Shown in pieces: positions 49,978 through 64,000 of a DNA stretch of 64,000 nucleotides (position 1 is the stretch's first letter; each line of letters starts with the position of its first letter). Origin of the DNA: Tolypeutes matacus (lineage: Eukaryota; Chordata; Mammalia; Cingulata; Chlamyphoridae); assembly GCA_026826555.1 (NCBI GenBank), contig JAKSZT010053883.1:27397225-27461224 (forward strand), read 5' to 3'. Position numbers and translations under genes: made by a program. The notes beneath the pieces were generated by a model. The model was not told the DNA's origin. It did not search any database and saw only the letters and a list, made by a program, of their open reading frames with translations.

Positions 49978-50804
49978 AGTTAAGGTACTACATTGTACCT
50001 AGGTGTTTGCTTGCTTTAAAAATGTGTTCTTTAGTTCTAGCCACTTCATTGTTCAATGTTAGCGCTCAGCTATTTTAATAAAGAGTTCTATGAGCCTTTT
50101 CTGTTGCTGCCCACATGGCAATTTATCCTAATTGTAGGCAATGTGCTTAACAGTAAAGAAAAAGTGAGCAAATTCTACAAGCCTAAGTATATAAAATGAA
50201 AGTGGTGTCAAACCTGGTTTCCTCTGATGGGGCAAAATATTCTCGGGCTCCTCTCCGTGTGGACAGGGCCATGATAAACCTTTGCCAGGAAACCCTTCCT
50301 AGAAGGTTCCACAGCTCCTGGAGATAATTATTCTCTTCTCGTTTCATGCACTCATTCCTGTACTCACTCATTCTAACATTTATTGAGTGCTTATTATGGG
50401 CCAGGCGGAGTGTGGAGAGAGAAAAATGTCTATGGCAGAACCCCTCCTCCGTGAAGGGCCACCGACAGGTGGAGGAAATAAGGATGAAAACAGGTATGAG
50501 AGAGCAGAGTGTGTGTTGCCAGAGAGTTATTTGTAGGGTGCCAGTGGGCCAGAACTGCTCCCCCCTCTCTGCTATCTCAGCCTTCCACATGGAAGTTCTT
50601 TGGCCTCCTCCATTCCTGCACCTGCAGGATCTGCTTCTCCTTGTCCTAACCTCAAGCATCAGTTGAATCAAGTTTGAACAAATCTCTAGGGGACCCCTCT
50701 CCTCCACGCCCCTGGTGTGCATCTGATCGCTCCTTTATTCTGGTTGAGAAGCACTTCCATTCACACATTATCATTGATATACCTGAGTCTGAAGGCAGCT
50801 GGCA

Positions 50805-51030
50805 GGGTGAAGAGCATGCAGGCTTTGGGGCTTACCAGCTTAGCCCCCTGGGTTTAAATTCTTTTACTGGTTGCGTAAATCTGGGCAAGTTAGTAAAACT
50901 CTCTGGTGCTCCTTTTTCATCTGTACAATGGAGCTGGTGATATGGCTTCATGGAGGTGTGGTGAGGATGGAAGGATACGAGATGATGGATGTGCAACCTC
51001 AGTCCAGTGCCTGGGGCATGGTCAATATTC
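50805..51030 (+). mobile_element. MIR SINE
   Basis: Forward MIR: 'gaagagcatgcaggctttgg', 'aatctgggcaagttagtaaa', ending 'gtcaatattcaataaagg'. Confidence 0.8.
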
Positions 51031-51689
51031 AATAAAGGAACGTCAGAATTGCAATGCCCTGTTCACTTGAGACTGACAACACTACTAAATGAATTAGAGA
51101 AAGCTTACCCCAAACACCACACCATCCCACCTTTGCAAAGAGGACTTGTGGATTGAGACCTGTAACCCTGCAGGAAATCCTTACAAATCTCCATCAGGAC
51201 CATCTTACACCTCTTCTATAAAGTCAAGTTTTCCTGCCAAAAGCTCTCAGATTCAGACTCAATTTATCCTGTACTTAGTTTCTAAGAATTAGGTGACATT
51301 TGCAGACTGTTGAAATGTGCTGGAGGTAGAGAGGACAAGTCAAAAAGGCATTTACCATGTTAAGGGCTTAGAAGGGTTTAATTACAATATTACAATCTGC
51401 AGCTCATTAGCATGGAGTGCCTTTAAATGGGTTCAGAATGGAGCATTAGCTGCTTTTTTTCCCTGCTCTATGGGCAAGGTCAGGGGGTCTGCAGACAGAC
51501 AGACTTCTCCCTCGGCAGCCAGGTCCTGCAATCTCACCAACAGATAGATGGCTTATTGCTGCAACCCACACCAGCTGGCAAATGGTGGGTGCTCAGAAAA
51601 TGTCTGAATAAATGAGTGAACACATCTTTATGTTTCTCTAGTTGCCTTTCCCACAAATTGCTCTTTTGGCTAGCTTTCAGGGGAGTCAT

Positions 51690-53400
51690 CTCTGCAATCT
51701 GCCATGCCCAAGCTCCACAGCCAGCTACTGCCTCTTCCTCTAGATATCATTATACCATATAATGGCAGACAGAATCTCACCTGGACCTGTAGCAAGTTCT
51801 GGCACCAAAAACCCTTGGCACCAAAGAAGGCAAATGCTCTAGATGCAAGTGCTTCTGGTCTCCTACCTTCTCTCCACATCTTATTTCCACACAGTTTCTT
51901 GCTGCCTTCTCTTGCTTCTCCTATCACTGACCTCCTTTCCCCACCCTTACAGTCCTCTGGAACCACCTCTCCACCACTGATTCTAAGGCAAACAGGTTCC
52001 TACCTGTAGCTGCAACATCTTTCAGAAGCTCTTGCTCTACCATCTGTCTCCCTCACCCCTGACCACTGCTTCCTCTGCAGCCCCCACCAGTGGTGTTCCA
52101 TCTCCCACCCTCTGTTATTTCTTTGTACAAACCTTTACTGAACCTCCATAGGAACTCTTCTTGGACCTGCTGCCCATCAGCCTCCTCCTGTCTTCTCTTC
52201 TGTACTTATCCAACTTAGATCCTATGGTTCAGCATTATGATAATTTTCTTGCAAATCCTCCCAAATCCCTTTTTTTAACCAATTGCCTTGTGGCATCACT
52301 TGTGGATGAATCCTTCTATCTACATTCTCCATACTTGCCCCTACAAAGCTGAGCTTTGCTGGAGAAAGTTGGAAGATGGATGTCACTATAACTTCATGAT
52401 TACCCATCTCAAAAGGATCCTAGATATTGCCCAGTGACCTTGCCATTTAGTTCTATTAAGTTCCCTCTCTCCCTCTGCTCAAAGCCCCTTCATGCCTCCA
52501 GCATGCCCCTTGGGCCTCTTACCCTTTCTCTTGCCATCCCTCCCCTTACTCTACGTTGCTGTCCTTACCTCAATCTTTGTGGATGAAACAGAAGCCAACT
52601 AGCAGGCACCCAAATCTACAACCCTACCTGCTTATGTGCTAATCTTCTTCCCTCCTGTTCCAACAGAGGGATAGCACTTTCTCCTCTCAGAGGCCAGTCC
52701 CTCCTTGTGAGAATCTGGCTTCCTGCCCTCTCACCATCCCAAGGGCAACCACATCTGTGGCCACACCCAAGGCACTGCTATCCTGAGAACCAGGGATATA
52801 GAGAGATCTTAAACTCAGTCATCCCATTCCTTCCACCACCTCCTAAGATCCCTAAGTGACGTCAGCACAGATGTACCTGCTGCTCTATATCCTGGCCTCT
52901 TCAGCCCTCTGGCTCTCACATTTCTTCCTGTCTGTTGAAATTCTTCTAGCCATTTTTCTTTCACCACCCAGTCTGGACCTCAAGACCACTCATCAATACC
53001 TTCATCTCCTTCAGACACTCTCAGATCTGCTTGGGCAAATGCTTGCCTCTGATCAATCCTACCATCCACCTTTTCTGTTCCTAATCCTGGGGGCTGCCAG
53101 GAGAACCGTGGTATCCCCACAGATTCATGGTTTACCAGCATAGTTGACCCTTCGACCCAAGCCAGTCCTCTCACTTGCCTGTGTTCAGCTCCCTCACCTA
53201 CACCTTGCTGAGGCAAGTTCAAACATTCGCCACTTGATTGACCCATTTAACTCCGATGGTTACTTTTCATTCGTTATTGTACTCGATCCTTCTGGAGTAC
53301 ACGTGACCCTGTGGACCCTTCTGTCTTTGTGAAACCCATATTCTTTGGCTTCCATGATGCTGCTTGGTTTTTCTCCTATCTCTCTGGCCAGCCCTTCCCA
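51690..53400 (+). mobile_element. Long L2 copy, reverse-transcriptase region
   Basis: The CT-rich text follows L2 ORF2. The clearest part is 53280-53410: 'tgtgaaacccatattctttg' then 'ggcttccatgatgctgcttg' and 'tcctatctctctggccagcc'. No frame is open for long. Confidence 0.6.
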
Positions 53401-53429
53401 GTTTCCTTTTTATCCATGCACTCCTTAAA

Positions 53430-53524
53430 AGTGGTTGTTTAAATTTGGGTAACTCTTTGTACATTTCCTGCAATTTTTCTGTAAGTTCAAAATTATATCA
53501 AAATAAAAAGCTACCCAAAAAAGG
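53430..53524 (+). mobile_element. L1 3' end
   Basis: Reads 'ttctgtaagttcaaaattat' followed by 'atcaaaataaaaagc' and an A run, the usual L1 3' terminus; strongly 5' truncated. Confidence 0.7.
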
Positions 53525-53604
53525 GAGGAGGAAGGAGAGTGGTTCAGGGTGATACCATCCAATGTATTGACTCTGAAGGATGTCCAGGGGCAATTTTCAG
53601 GTAG

Positions 53605-53775
53605 ATGTAGGATAAAGCCTTTGGAGTTAGGGTCTGAATCCCAGCTCAACTGATTAGTTTTGTGCCCGTGGATGAGTTAGCTGACCAGTCTAAGCTTCAG
53701 CGAAACATAAAATAAGGCTAGTCCCACTTTCCCCATAAATAAATTACAAAAAATGCTTAGCATGGTGCTTTATAT
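53605..53775 (+). mobile_element. MIR SINE
   Basis: Forward MIR: 'gggtctgaatcccagctcaa' to 'aaaatgcttagcatggtgct'. Confidence 0.75.
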
Positions 53776-54084
53776 AAGTATAAATAGCTTTATAAATGGG
53801 AGTTTTATCACTGGTGCCTAAAGTTAAGGGGCTTGAGGATATTCTTAGGCTGGACCATGGGGGGATGTATGCTAGTGAAATCAGTGCATCACCCGGGAGA
53901 AGAAATGGAGACGACAAGAGAGGGGAGGAAAGGGGAGGGGCGAGGGGAGGGAAGGAATACAGAACTCTGGAAAACATGGAGTGTTTCAGGAATAGGCTCA
54001 GGAAGTTGATCCAGTGAAGGCCACCAAGAAGGAAGACAAACACTTGTAATTATCATATAATAATTGTAGTATTTAATGCAGCCT

Positions 54085-54220
54085 GCTTTGTGCCATACTT
54101 CCCATGTTGCTCTCCTGGCTTACAGATGAGGAAGAAGATTCAGAACATTTCAATGATTTGCCCTGAGCCATGTGGTTTGTTAATAGCAAAGATGGAGCTT
54201 GAACTTGGGTCTCTGAGTCC
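54085..54220 (-). mobile_element. MIR SINE
   Basis: Reverse MIR: 'cagatgaggaagaagattca' and 'tggagcttgaacttgggtct'. Confidence 0.7.
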
Positions 54221-55794
54221 GGAGGAATATCCATCAGAAAGGTCTTTATTCTAAACAGCAGAGAAAAAACTTAACGGAGAAATACAAGTTTTATCCACAA
54301 GGGAAGAGTCATATATGGTTTGTTAATTGTCTTTGAGTTAATTACCTATTTTGTGAATAAGTGTCTCAACCAGGGCTGGGTATTCAGTCCCTGTCTTCCC
54401 TCAACACCTGTCCTGGCTGTCAGTTTGGTTCTCTTTACTATCCTGTGGTTTACAAACAGTGCTCCTGCAAGCCCCAGGGGTTCCTCAGAGGTCACTTAGG
54501 GGGTGCTGAGCGTGGTGAGGGAGGGGACAACTCCAAATCCCCTGCCCCTGCTTCGATCAGAAAAGCTCACCTGTATCTGTTTTATTTATTGGGCCTCAAC
54601 AGAACCTTATTTTAAAACATTGGACTCCATACATAAAATCAGCCTGCTAAACCTCACACACCTCCCTGCCTCCATCTGGGGCCGAAACCAATCAGCATAA
54701 CACTGGTGCAGTTACCCCCATTCTCCTTTAGATAATCAAATTTTTCTAGGAGTTTACTTAGAAGCTTATTTCTTCTGGTGTGAGGAAAAAAAGAAAGGCC
54801 TGTGGATATCTAATTTCAAATTCCGAGATGAGGAGAGAGCCCCATATTGTTCACTCATTTTCAATCACTGATTCATTCAGGTGGTCATCAAACATTTGCT
54901 GAGAACCTATTATTTGCCAGGCTCTGTATTTTAGTAGAATTAATTGTGTGGAAAATGAATATTTAAAATCAAATCATATTTTAAATGCATTAGAGGAAAA
55001 ATAATACCACTATGCATAGTGGTGAATTCTTCCTAGAATGTGATCTTTGGGTAATCTGCTTCTTTGTGGAGCTAGCTTGGAATTTAAACAGTTTTTGTGC
55101 CTTTTGCTTTTTCTTAAAGTGGGGTTCACATAAGCTTCCTAAAAATCACAATTAGAGTAGCAACTCTAATTAAAAACAAAAGATATAAAAGGAGAAACCT
55201 TTGAAACTGCCAAAATTAAAGGACCTGTGAATCTGATATTTGTCTCAGCCCTTGGCTTTTAGAAAAGCCCAGGGTGGATCATCCTAGTCCAAACCTAAAA
55301 GCCTCTGCTCTCCCTCCTTCTACCTCCCAATGGCCTAGGGGAGAGCAAAAGAGAGGGAAGAAAGGCACGAGTGTTAACCTGCACTGAGAATCTAATCTCC
55401 ACCTGATACGGTGCTGGTCACTTGCTATAAATTGACCAATCAGTAAATGTCACAATCAGTAGGTAGGGGGAGGTTTAATTTTCCCCGTTCAGCGTTGAGG
55501 GCCCTGTGGCTCAAAAAGATGAAGGGACCCGCCCCCCGCCCCCTCGCCAAGGCCAAGCTAATAGGGGACAGAGTTGTGATTTGGATCAAAGTCTATGTGG
55601 CTTTCAAGCTGTGCAACCAGAATACGTGGTCAAGAGAGTGAGGAAACAGGCTCCTAGAAGAGCACGCAGCCACTGGACACGAGGGTTTGCTTGGGGCGTG
55701 GGGAAGCTGTAACCCCACAGCAGTTGAAAATAAACACATGTGCATGTAAACCTCAAAGACATGCTGGGGCCATTTCTAAATGAGGACCTCATTG

Positions 55795-55950
55795 TCTCAT
55801 CTAGACCTCACCATAATGCCATCAAGTAATGTTTTATTATCACTGCCTTTTAGCAGGAAAAAAAAAAAAAAGAGATTCAGAGATGTGTAGAAACTGGCCC
55901 AAGGACACACAGGTAAAAAGTGATGATGCCTGGATTTGAACCCAGTTATA
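55795..55950 (-). mobile_element. MIR SINE with an internal A run
   Basis: Reverse MIR whose middle is expanded to an A run (55859-55871); ends 'tgcctggatttgaacccagt'. Confidence 0.75.
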
Positions 55951-56224
55951 CCTAACTCTGCTTTCCATTATTCTCCTCCCCACCCCTTCACAGGGGCAGA
56001 AGGTTGAATGACATAATGGAGGGGAAAGCAAAATTCAGAGTCCAGTGGATCAAAATTACTGGAAATGGCTTGAATGGGGCACGTGAAATGTCTATAGAAA
56101 AAATATGGGCGTATTACTTGACTGTGAACTTCTTTACAAAGCATCAGCCCTTCCCTGCCCTTGGCATATGTATGTAAACAACACCCACCAGAAGTGTTTC
56201 CACATCCACACTCCATTTGACTTT

Positions 56225-56350
56225 CACATTGAGCACAAGATGGATACCGCTATCTACCTTGACAGGAAAGGAAGTAGGGCCAGGAAAAAGAGGTGATTTG
56301 CCCAATTGTCCATGTCTAGTTGGTGGCAAAGTTGAGAGTTGTACCTAAGA
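56225..56350 (-). mobile_element. MIR SINE, worn
   Basis: Reverse MIR core at 56290-56340 ('aggtgatttgcccaattgtc'). Confidence 0.55.
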
Positions 56351-57468
56351 ATTCTTCTTTTTGTTTGATTTTTAAAAAATAGTAGCTACATAGAATCCTT
56401 AAAATAACAAGCTAAAATCAGTGGAAATGCAAAGTACATTATAAATTGTGGATCATGGCCACCTCAAAGTTAAGTGAGGATGAGGACATCTAAGTCTTAT
56501 TTGAAAGATATTGTTATGGCTTTCTTCCAGGCTACTTATCAACACATTAAAAAAGAAGGAGGCGTGAGTCTTAGCTCACAGTTTGTCCCTTCTTAAGTGT
56601 AATAATGATCTAAGTTCTTTTTCCTGCAACCATCTCACTCTGTATGAATGCTATGTCTTAAGAGAGGCAAAGAATCTCCTTCTTAGACCCAAAAGGATCC
56701 AGAATATAACTTTATGGTTGGCAATGTCCATTCTCCTTCAAAAGGGCTCTCAAAAGGACAGCCGTTGGTTTGTTTATAAACTCCAGGGTTACTGTTTACA
56801 CTTGCTCCAAGATCTCTGGGTCCTGGTCATGTGCTCAAGCTCAGGAGACAGGAATGCAAGCAAAGCCAGTCTAAGGCCATCTAATGGCCCAGAGCTCAGG
56901 GCTGTCTTTGCTGATGCTGGGGGGATGCAGTCAGGGGCTTCTTGATTACTGAAACGACTGCTGTCCTGTCCCAGTGAAGGAATATATTTAGGTCTGCTAT
57001 TTTAAGATGATTTGGGTGGGGGCCTGAGCCAGCCTAGCCTGGCCCATGTGCAACCTGAGCATGGGGGTGGCAGGGCCCTTGAGAACAAGAGGCCCAGGTG
57101 TGGGGTTAGAGGAATCGCTCGGGGAAGCCTTTTTGCCACCATGGCCCACATCACCGTGAGCAGCTGAGGGCACAGCATTCTTCCAGCAGGGATGACGAGT
57201 CTGTTTATTGCAGAGTGGGGAGAGAAACAAGGGCGCCGAGATCAAGGCTTCACAGTGGATGTTTATATTGGAGGGATTCAAGGTGACATACGGCTTTCCT
57301 TCCTGCCCAGAAACTTTGTGCAATGAGCTAGTGACCTGCTTCATGGGTGCCTCTTAGAATATAGGGCCGTGCAGGACAGGTACAGTGGCCATCGTCCCCA
57401 TGCGGCATTTCCTGATCCTAACAGAAGCCTGGAGACAGAGGAAGCACTGAATGAATGAAAACTAATTA

Positions 57469-58537
<1,069 letters not shown>

Positions 58538-59559
58538 TCACAGAAAGGTACCAGCTGGGACAGAGTCTCAGGGCGGGAGGTGGACACGGAGACAGTGGGG
58601 CCTGGCCCCGGGGGGCTTGCTGGGCTCTGGTGGGCTGGGCTTTCCTGACTGTGCCACGTGGGGAGCTGTTTTTGACAAATTCCTTTGTGAGCCACGTCCA
58701 AGTACAATTCATCAGGAGCGTGTGGGCTCAGAGGCAGGTACCCCACCCCAACAACCCACCCGGTTTCCTCATCCCACACCAGCGGACAGAGGTGGAACAT
58801 CCGCAGCCCCCAATGACTGCCCCACCCTGCGCTTCAGACCCCGGGAGGGCGACTCTAGATGAGATGAGCCCCCCCACCTCAGCCCCAAATGGAGAAATGA
58901 CTCAAACAAAGTTAAATAAAAGGTGGATGCGTGATCAGAAACGGTAAAGAATGTAAGAGGAAAGCTGCAGACTGAAGTTCAAGGCTGGCACTTTAGCCCC
59001 AACATGGATATTTCTGCTGAGAGACCTCTTCCCGTCAGACACTTCTCAAGCCAGAGGAAGCAGTAACCAGAGCATCTTCTGCCCGATGTCGCCGGCCAAA
59101 GGCACCCAGCAGTGATGGCACCTGTGGTGACTCTGGACAGGTGGCATGATGCCCTGGCACATGCCAACACCAGAGCCCTCTTTACAAAGACCACGTGCAC
59201 AGTCATCTCAGCTCCAGGAGAAGCTCTGTCAGGGAGCGGCGGATACATGCACAGTTAGTTTTCTCGTCCCCAGTTGAGAGGGTGTGGGAAACCCGCCCTG
59301 CCCTGCCTGCTCGTTGTTCTCAGGAGGCTCCAGTATTGACCAGGCTGGAACCCATTCATACCTTTGGAATCCTGGCTTTGGGGGTGTCCAGAGGCTGGGG
59401 CCAGGAGTTCTGTTCAAGGGCCCATCAATCCCACAATGCTAACAGCAACCTCTAGGCGAGGGATTAAAGGGAGTCTCGAGCAAAGTTCCCCTGAGCTTGC
59501 CCATTTCCCTCCCCACTCAATGTCTCACGATGTGAGCAAAGCGCTACATCATTCACTTA

Positions 59560-60350
59560 TCCGCTCACTCATTCCCTCACGTGGGCACAAAACAAGCATT
59601 AATTGAGCACCTATTGTGCCCAAGACCCTATTTCAGGTACCAGGGGAGATGACAAGGGCAGTCAGATATGACCACCATCCTCAGGACACGAACTTGGCCA
59701 CAAACTGCTGACCTGTGATGGGGAAGGTGGTGTGTCTAATGAAAGATGCAGCTACAAGGATGTTCAGCTATCATATTGCTGGGAGAAGCATGGAAGGCTG
59801 CTGGGAAGAGGTGGCATTTAGCTAGGTCTTCTGAGATAGCAGGATTTTAACACATGGAGACAAAAGAATGGCATTTCAGGCAGAAAGACGAGCACATGGA
59901 GCAAGGTGAGGAACATGGGCATGGGACTGGGGGTTGCCCAGTATGTTTGCAAGAGTAGGAGGGAGAATAATGAGTGACAAGGAAGAGAGGAAGATGAGGT
60001 TTTAGAAGTCAGACTTTTAAGGGGTTCGAATCTGATCCTGAAAACCAGGGGGAGCCACTGAAGAATTCTGAGTGGGAGAACGGCACGGTCATTCTGGATT
60101 GCTTAGCAGGAGGCAGGCCACTGTGCAATGAGTTCGGAAGTTTTGTGGTCGTCCAGGGCAACAAGAGCCTTGGAGTGGGTACTAACATGAGGTAGTGGGA
60201 ATGGACATGGGCGACGGGGCAAAGAAAGAATCACCAGGGCTCATGGAGGACTCGGGCATGGGGGAGAGGGAGGTGGGGATTTCCTGGGCCTGGGCACCTG
60301 TGAAGATTTGGATGTCAAGATAGAATGAGGGGAAGTGGGGAGCCCCATTT
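59560..60350 (-). mobile_element. L2 3' part, about 0.8 kb
   Basis: Reversed L2 in good order: 'aattgagcacctattgtgcc', 'gctgggaagaggtggcattt', 'ccagggggagccactgaaga', 'tggtcgtccagggcaacaag'. Confidence 0.7.
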
Positions 60351-62659
60351 CAGACTCACTGAGTCTGAAGCTCCTTTCTACAGTCAGAAGCCTGGTGTAG
60401 ACCCTGTTCAAACCTCCAGGTAGCCCAGGTGTGGCTGGCCAAGAGAACCTGGGGATTTGGACAGACTATATGCTCTAGTTGTGTGGTCATGAGTCTGAAG
60501 CTTCGTGGGCGCCTCCCTTTCTCCAACATTCCCCACTGCCAGGTTAAGGTGCTGCCCCCTACAGTGATGGACGCTTGAACCCTACCTCCATCCCTTTTCT
60601 TGCCAATCCTCTACCACCAAGGCTTTCCCACCCTAAACTTAGTCACCATTTGTTCCCACAAGTCCAGGACCTTTCAGGCTGGGGCAGTGAGATGGACATG
60701 CCATTCCCCCAAGCACAGCGAGTTCCATCCTCCCTTCCGGGAGCCTTAGTATTTTGCAAATAATGAGAATGGCTTCCAGGGTATTACATGGGGGTGGAAA
60801 GGAGAGAAGAGGTTCCATTCTAAGGAGCTGAGGAAGACAGTCCTGAGCTCAGCGTGCTGGGTTATCTGTTGGTCAGCCAGGACTTACAGCTGCACCATGA
60901 CCCGTCTCTACTGCAGACTTCCAAAGCACACGCCATCTTTAGATCCTGCCTACGCAAGGCTGACCATGTGCCACGTCCATCCCAAAGTCCCTGCCGACCA
61001 CTGCGCACTAACTGCACCGACCTCTGGTATCCCATTCGGAAAATACAGCCATTTCCTGTCCCCTTCTCTTGCCCTCTCGTTTGATACTGACACCACCAGG
61101 AAGCAGACAGGGCAGAAGGCTGGCAGAGGAAGATGGGGCTGCACCATGGAGGAGTGGCCATGGCAAAGCCTGCCCAGAACCACAGTTCCTGACATACGGA
61201 ACAGACCCCACTGCTTTCCCCTCTAATCAGCCAGACACCACTGAGGCTCAGGCACCATCAGGAACGTTACAAACACAGTCAGTGACGCAGCTCCCACCCA
61301 CCCGTGTCCTCCTTCCCGTGGACGAGGCGACGGCATTCCCATGTGGACCTTCAAGGCTCCCCAGGAAACAAGCAAACTTAAATCTCAGTGACCAGTTTAC
61401 TGTCTAAATTACTGATGCAGGAGGATCCCCCCACCCCCTTGTATCTTACTTCCAGCCTTCCCTGCCTACTCAAAACCGGCTGCTCATGTTTGTAGCATTA
61501 ATTTGCTGTTGGCTGCTGAGGGAAGAGAAGCAAGGGTCACCCTGACTCTGCAAACACGCTCAGAAAAGCAACAGCCTTGACCCAAGGTGTAGGAAGCCAC
61601 GGACACGGGGGTGGTCAGGCCCGGCGGGACCCATGGGCTGTGTGGTGAAGGCAGTAAGCAGGCTCGAGGAGATGTTAAGGTGGGCCACTCCTCTCTGAGT
61701 GCAGGACACCTGGCCACAGGGAATTTGGCCAGAACACAAAGGGCCAGACACCTGCAGACATTTGGCACACATGCCTCTGCGGTGGCTCGAGTCACATAGC
61801 CATTCCTCCTAGGAAATCTTAGGATGGAGACCAGAACCTTGTTGATAGAAAGAGAACTGTATGTTTTCTCCAAAGAGTTTGTGCATCATTTCATTAGAAC
61901 AGGGTTTTTTTCATCTTTCTGGGGGAGCTCTGGACATCTCTGAGTAGCTAATGAAAACCAGTGACCTTCTCCCCAGAAACATACACCCACACTTCGCATG
62001 TAATTTTTCAGAAGCTCAAGAACCTCCGAAAGTCCTAGGCCAAGAAGGCCCGTCTGAGATTGAATAGCACCTCTGGGAGGAAGGTGGGCTAGGGGCTGGC
62101 AACTCCACTTTACAGATGTGAAACCAAGAGGTCGGTGCCTGGGGTATCACAGCTACTTGAGAACACAATTGGATAAAAACTCAGTCTCCTGGCTCAGGGG
62201 TATTTCTGTAAAGTACGGCTGCTGCTCTAGGGTCAACTCTGAAACTAAACCTCAGGTCATCAGATCTCCCGTGGCTATAGAAAGATACGAGACCCCGGGC
62301 CAGGGTTCTCACCTTCTCTGCAGATGCCTGGACTGTGCCTACCCCCAGCTCTCCTTCCCCTGACCCTCTAGCGAAGCACAGAAGCCTGCAGGCTCTCTTA
62401 GCTGCTCTCTGCCATCCAGCAACCCTGGGGCAGGCTCACTAGAAACACTGTCCCCTGCTGTACCTGACAGCCAGTGGTGCCCTGTCACCAGTCTGGGGAC
62501 TGAAGACCAGATAAAACCCCCCACATCCAGGCTCAGTTGGGTCTGGGTCTTCCCCCAGCCCTGCACCCCACCACACCCATCAGGGCAGAGCTTAGAACCA
62601 GCGAGGGTAGCTCTTTGTTTCTCCTCAATAAGCACTTGTAGCATCTCAAGAAGTGAGGA

Positions 62660-62865
62660 CAGGGAAGTGAGAGGACGCCAGGAGTGGATGGGCAAGGGAA
62701 GAGATGCAGGCACAGAAAGGGATGGAGGGAGGGAAGGAGGGGGAAAGCAGAGAGGGTGAAAAGGAGGATGGAGGGAAAAGTGGAAAGAGGGAGAAAGAAA
62801 CAGGCAGAGAGAAAAGGAGATAAGAAGCAGAGAGAGGGCAAAGGAAGGGAAGGAGAAGGTAAAAA
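62660..62865 (+). repeat. Purine-rich tract (about 200 bp)
   Basis: Almost pure A/G with GGGA and GAAA motifs but no fixed period. On the transcribed strand it is a C/T tract about 1 kb downstream of the 63669 exon in transcript order. Confidence 0.8.
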
Positions 62866-63582
62866 CCAGAGGCCAGTCATTTGGAGGCTCCCTACACTCC
62901 TCCCCAGAATGACAGTGGAGGGCTTCTTGGAAAAATCTCCTCTGCTTTACAGTTCTGCCCTCTGTGGGGCCCAGAACCTTCCCATGCCCTGCCTGTACCC
63001 CTCCTCAGATGCCCCTTGGCACAGGCTCCCACCAGGTGTTTCTGGGATGACATTCCAGACAGCTCCCCAGCACTAGACCCCTTTTAATCAACAAACACTA
63101 GTAGCAGTAACATGTTTCCATAGTGACAACCTTCCCATGCCCAAGCAGGGAGCCCCCAGCACTGTCCCATCCACCCAAGAGGCATGACCCCCTATCCTCA
63201 GGGCCTCTCCAGGGAGTCCTGGATGAGGTCACTGGGCTCTGACAGGGGCATTTCCCTCCCTCCCTTCCCAATCTGGCTTTGGGAGCCAGGACTGGGGAGC
63301 TGCAGCCCCCAAGATCCCAGCCCAAGATTACTGACTCCCAGAACAGGAGCCAGGAAAAGGACCGTCTTAGCAGGTGGAAGTGATTCAAAAGGAAAAATAA
63401 AGAGAAATGTAGCAGTAATGACTCCCTGGACTGCAGTTAGAATGGCAAGTGAGGGAGAAAGGGGAAAAAGGAGGGGTGTGGGAGGAAGAGAAGGCAAAGG
63501 ACAGCCCCCTCGCCAGCTGCCGGTCAGTGTGTCCATGCGCAGAGCCCGGGTGGAAGGAAGCGGGGCTGAAGGGAAATCATTA

Positions 63583-64000
<418 letters not shown>

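Noticed and set aside
50183..50722. 179-codon open frame on the minus strand
   Set aside because: No domain, no splice or promoter context, and it crosses a reversed repeat end near 50340-50410. I read it as chance.

Overview
The window is mammalian intronic and exonic DNA. Its one recognisable gene runs on the minus strand: seven internal exons of CSMD2 (CUB and Sushi multiple domains 2), a very large single-pass membrane protein of neurons. I joined the exons by hand. All have AG acceptors and GT donors, the reading phase carries across every junction, and together they give 813 nt (271 codons) with no stop. In transcript order they encode a short Lys/Ser-rich linker (63669-63746), one Sushi domain over two exons (58413-58500, 57606-57730), one CUB domain over three exons (48560-48681, 30458-30561, 26972-27084) and a second Sushi domain in a single exon (11939-12121). 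Both ends of the gene lie outside the window.

The rest is intron. It is filled with old mammalian repeats: many L2 and MIR copies, hAT-type DNA transposons, old L1 fragments and two LTR-like elements. The lineage clue is a set of tRNA-derived SINEs of the DAS type, known from armadillos and sloths, at 9219-9402, 26293-26400, 43215-43300 and 45076-45162. I therefore infer a xenarthran genome. Armadillo or sloth cannot be decided by eye.

Layout: 1-11938 is an unfinished intron with L1 pieces, a complete hAT MITE and one DAS SINE. 12122-26971 (14.85 kb) is mostly L2 and MIR. 27085-30457 (3.4 kb) holds L1, L2 and MIR pieces. 30562-48559 (18 kb) holds long L2 copies and an old L1 (about 42.0-48.45 kb) broken by two later insertions. 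48682-57605 (8.9 kb) holds an LTR-like element, an unusual inverted repeat and a long L2. 57731-58412 is a short intron. 58501-63668 (5.2 kb) holds one long L2 and a purine tract.

The most unusual structure is at 43201-45180. A 1,952-bp minus-strand insertion sits between exact 14-bp target-site duplications inside the old L1. It has a DAS SINE at each end and, between them, a module that looks like an L1 5' untranslated region (YY1-like start, two tandem units at a 214-bp offset, a CCTT tract). This resembles a composite non-autonomous retrotransposon of the SVA/LAVA kind built from xenarthran parts. A second lead is a 27-bp-arm inverted repeat at 49900-49977 in sequence I cannot assign to any common repeat.
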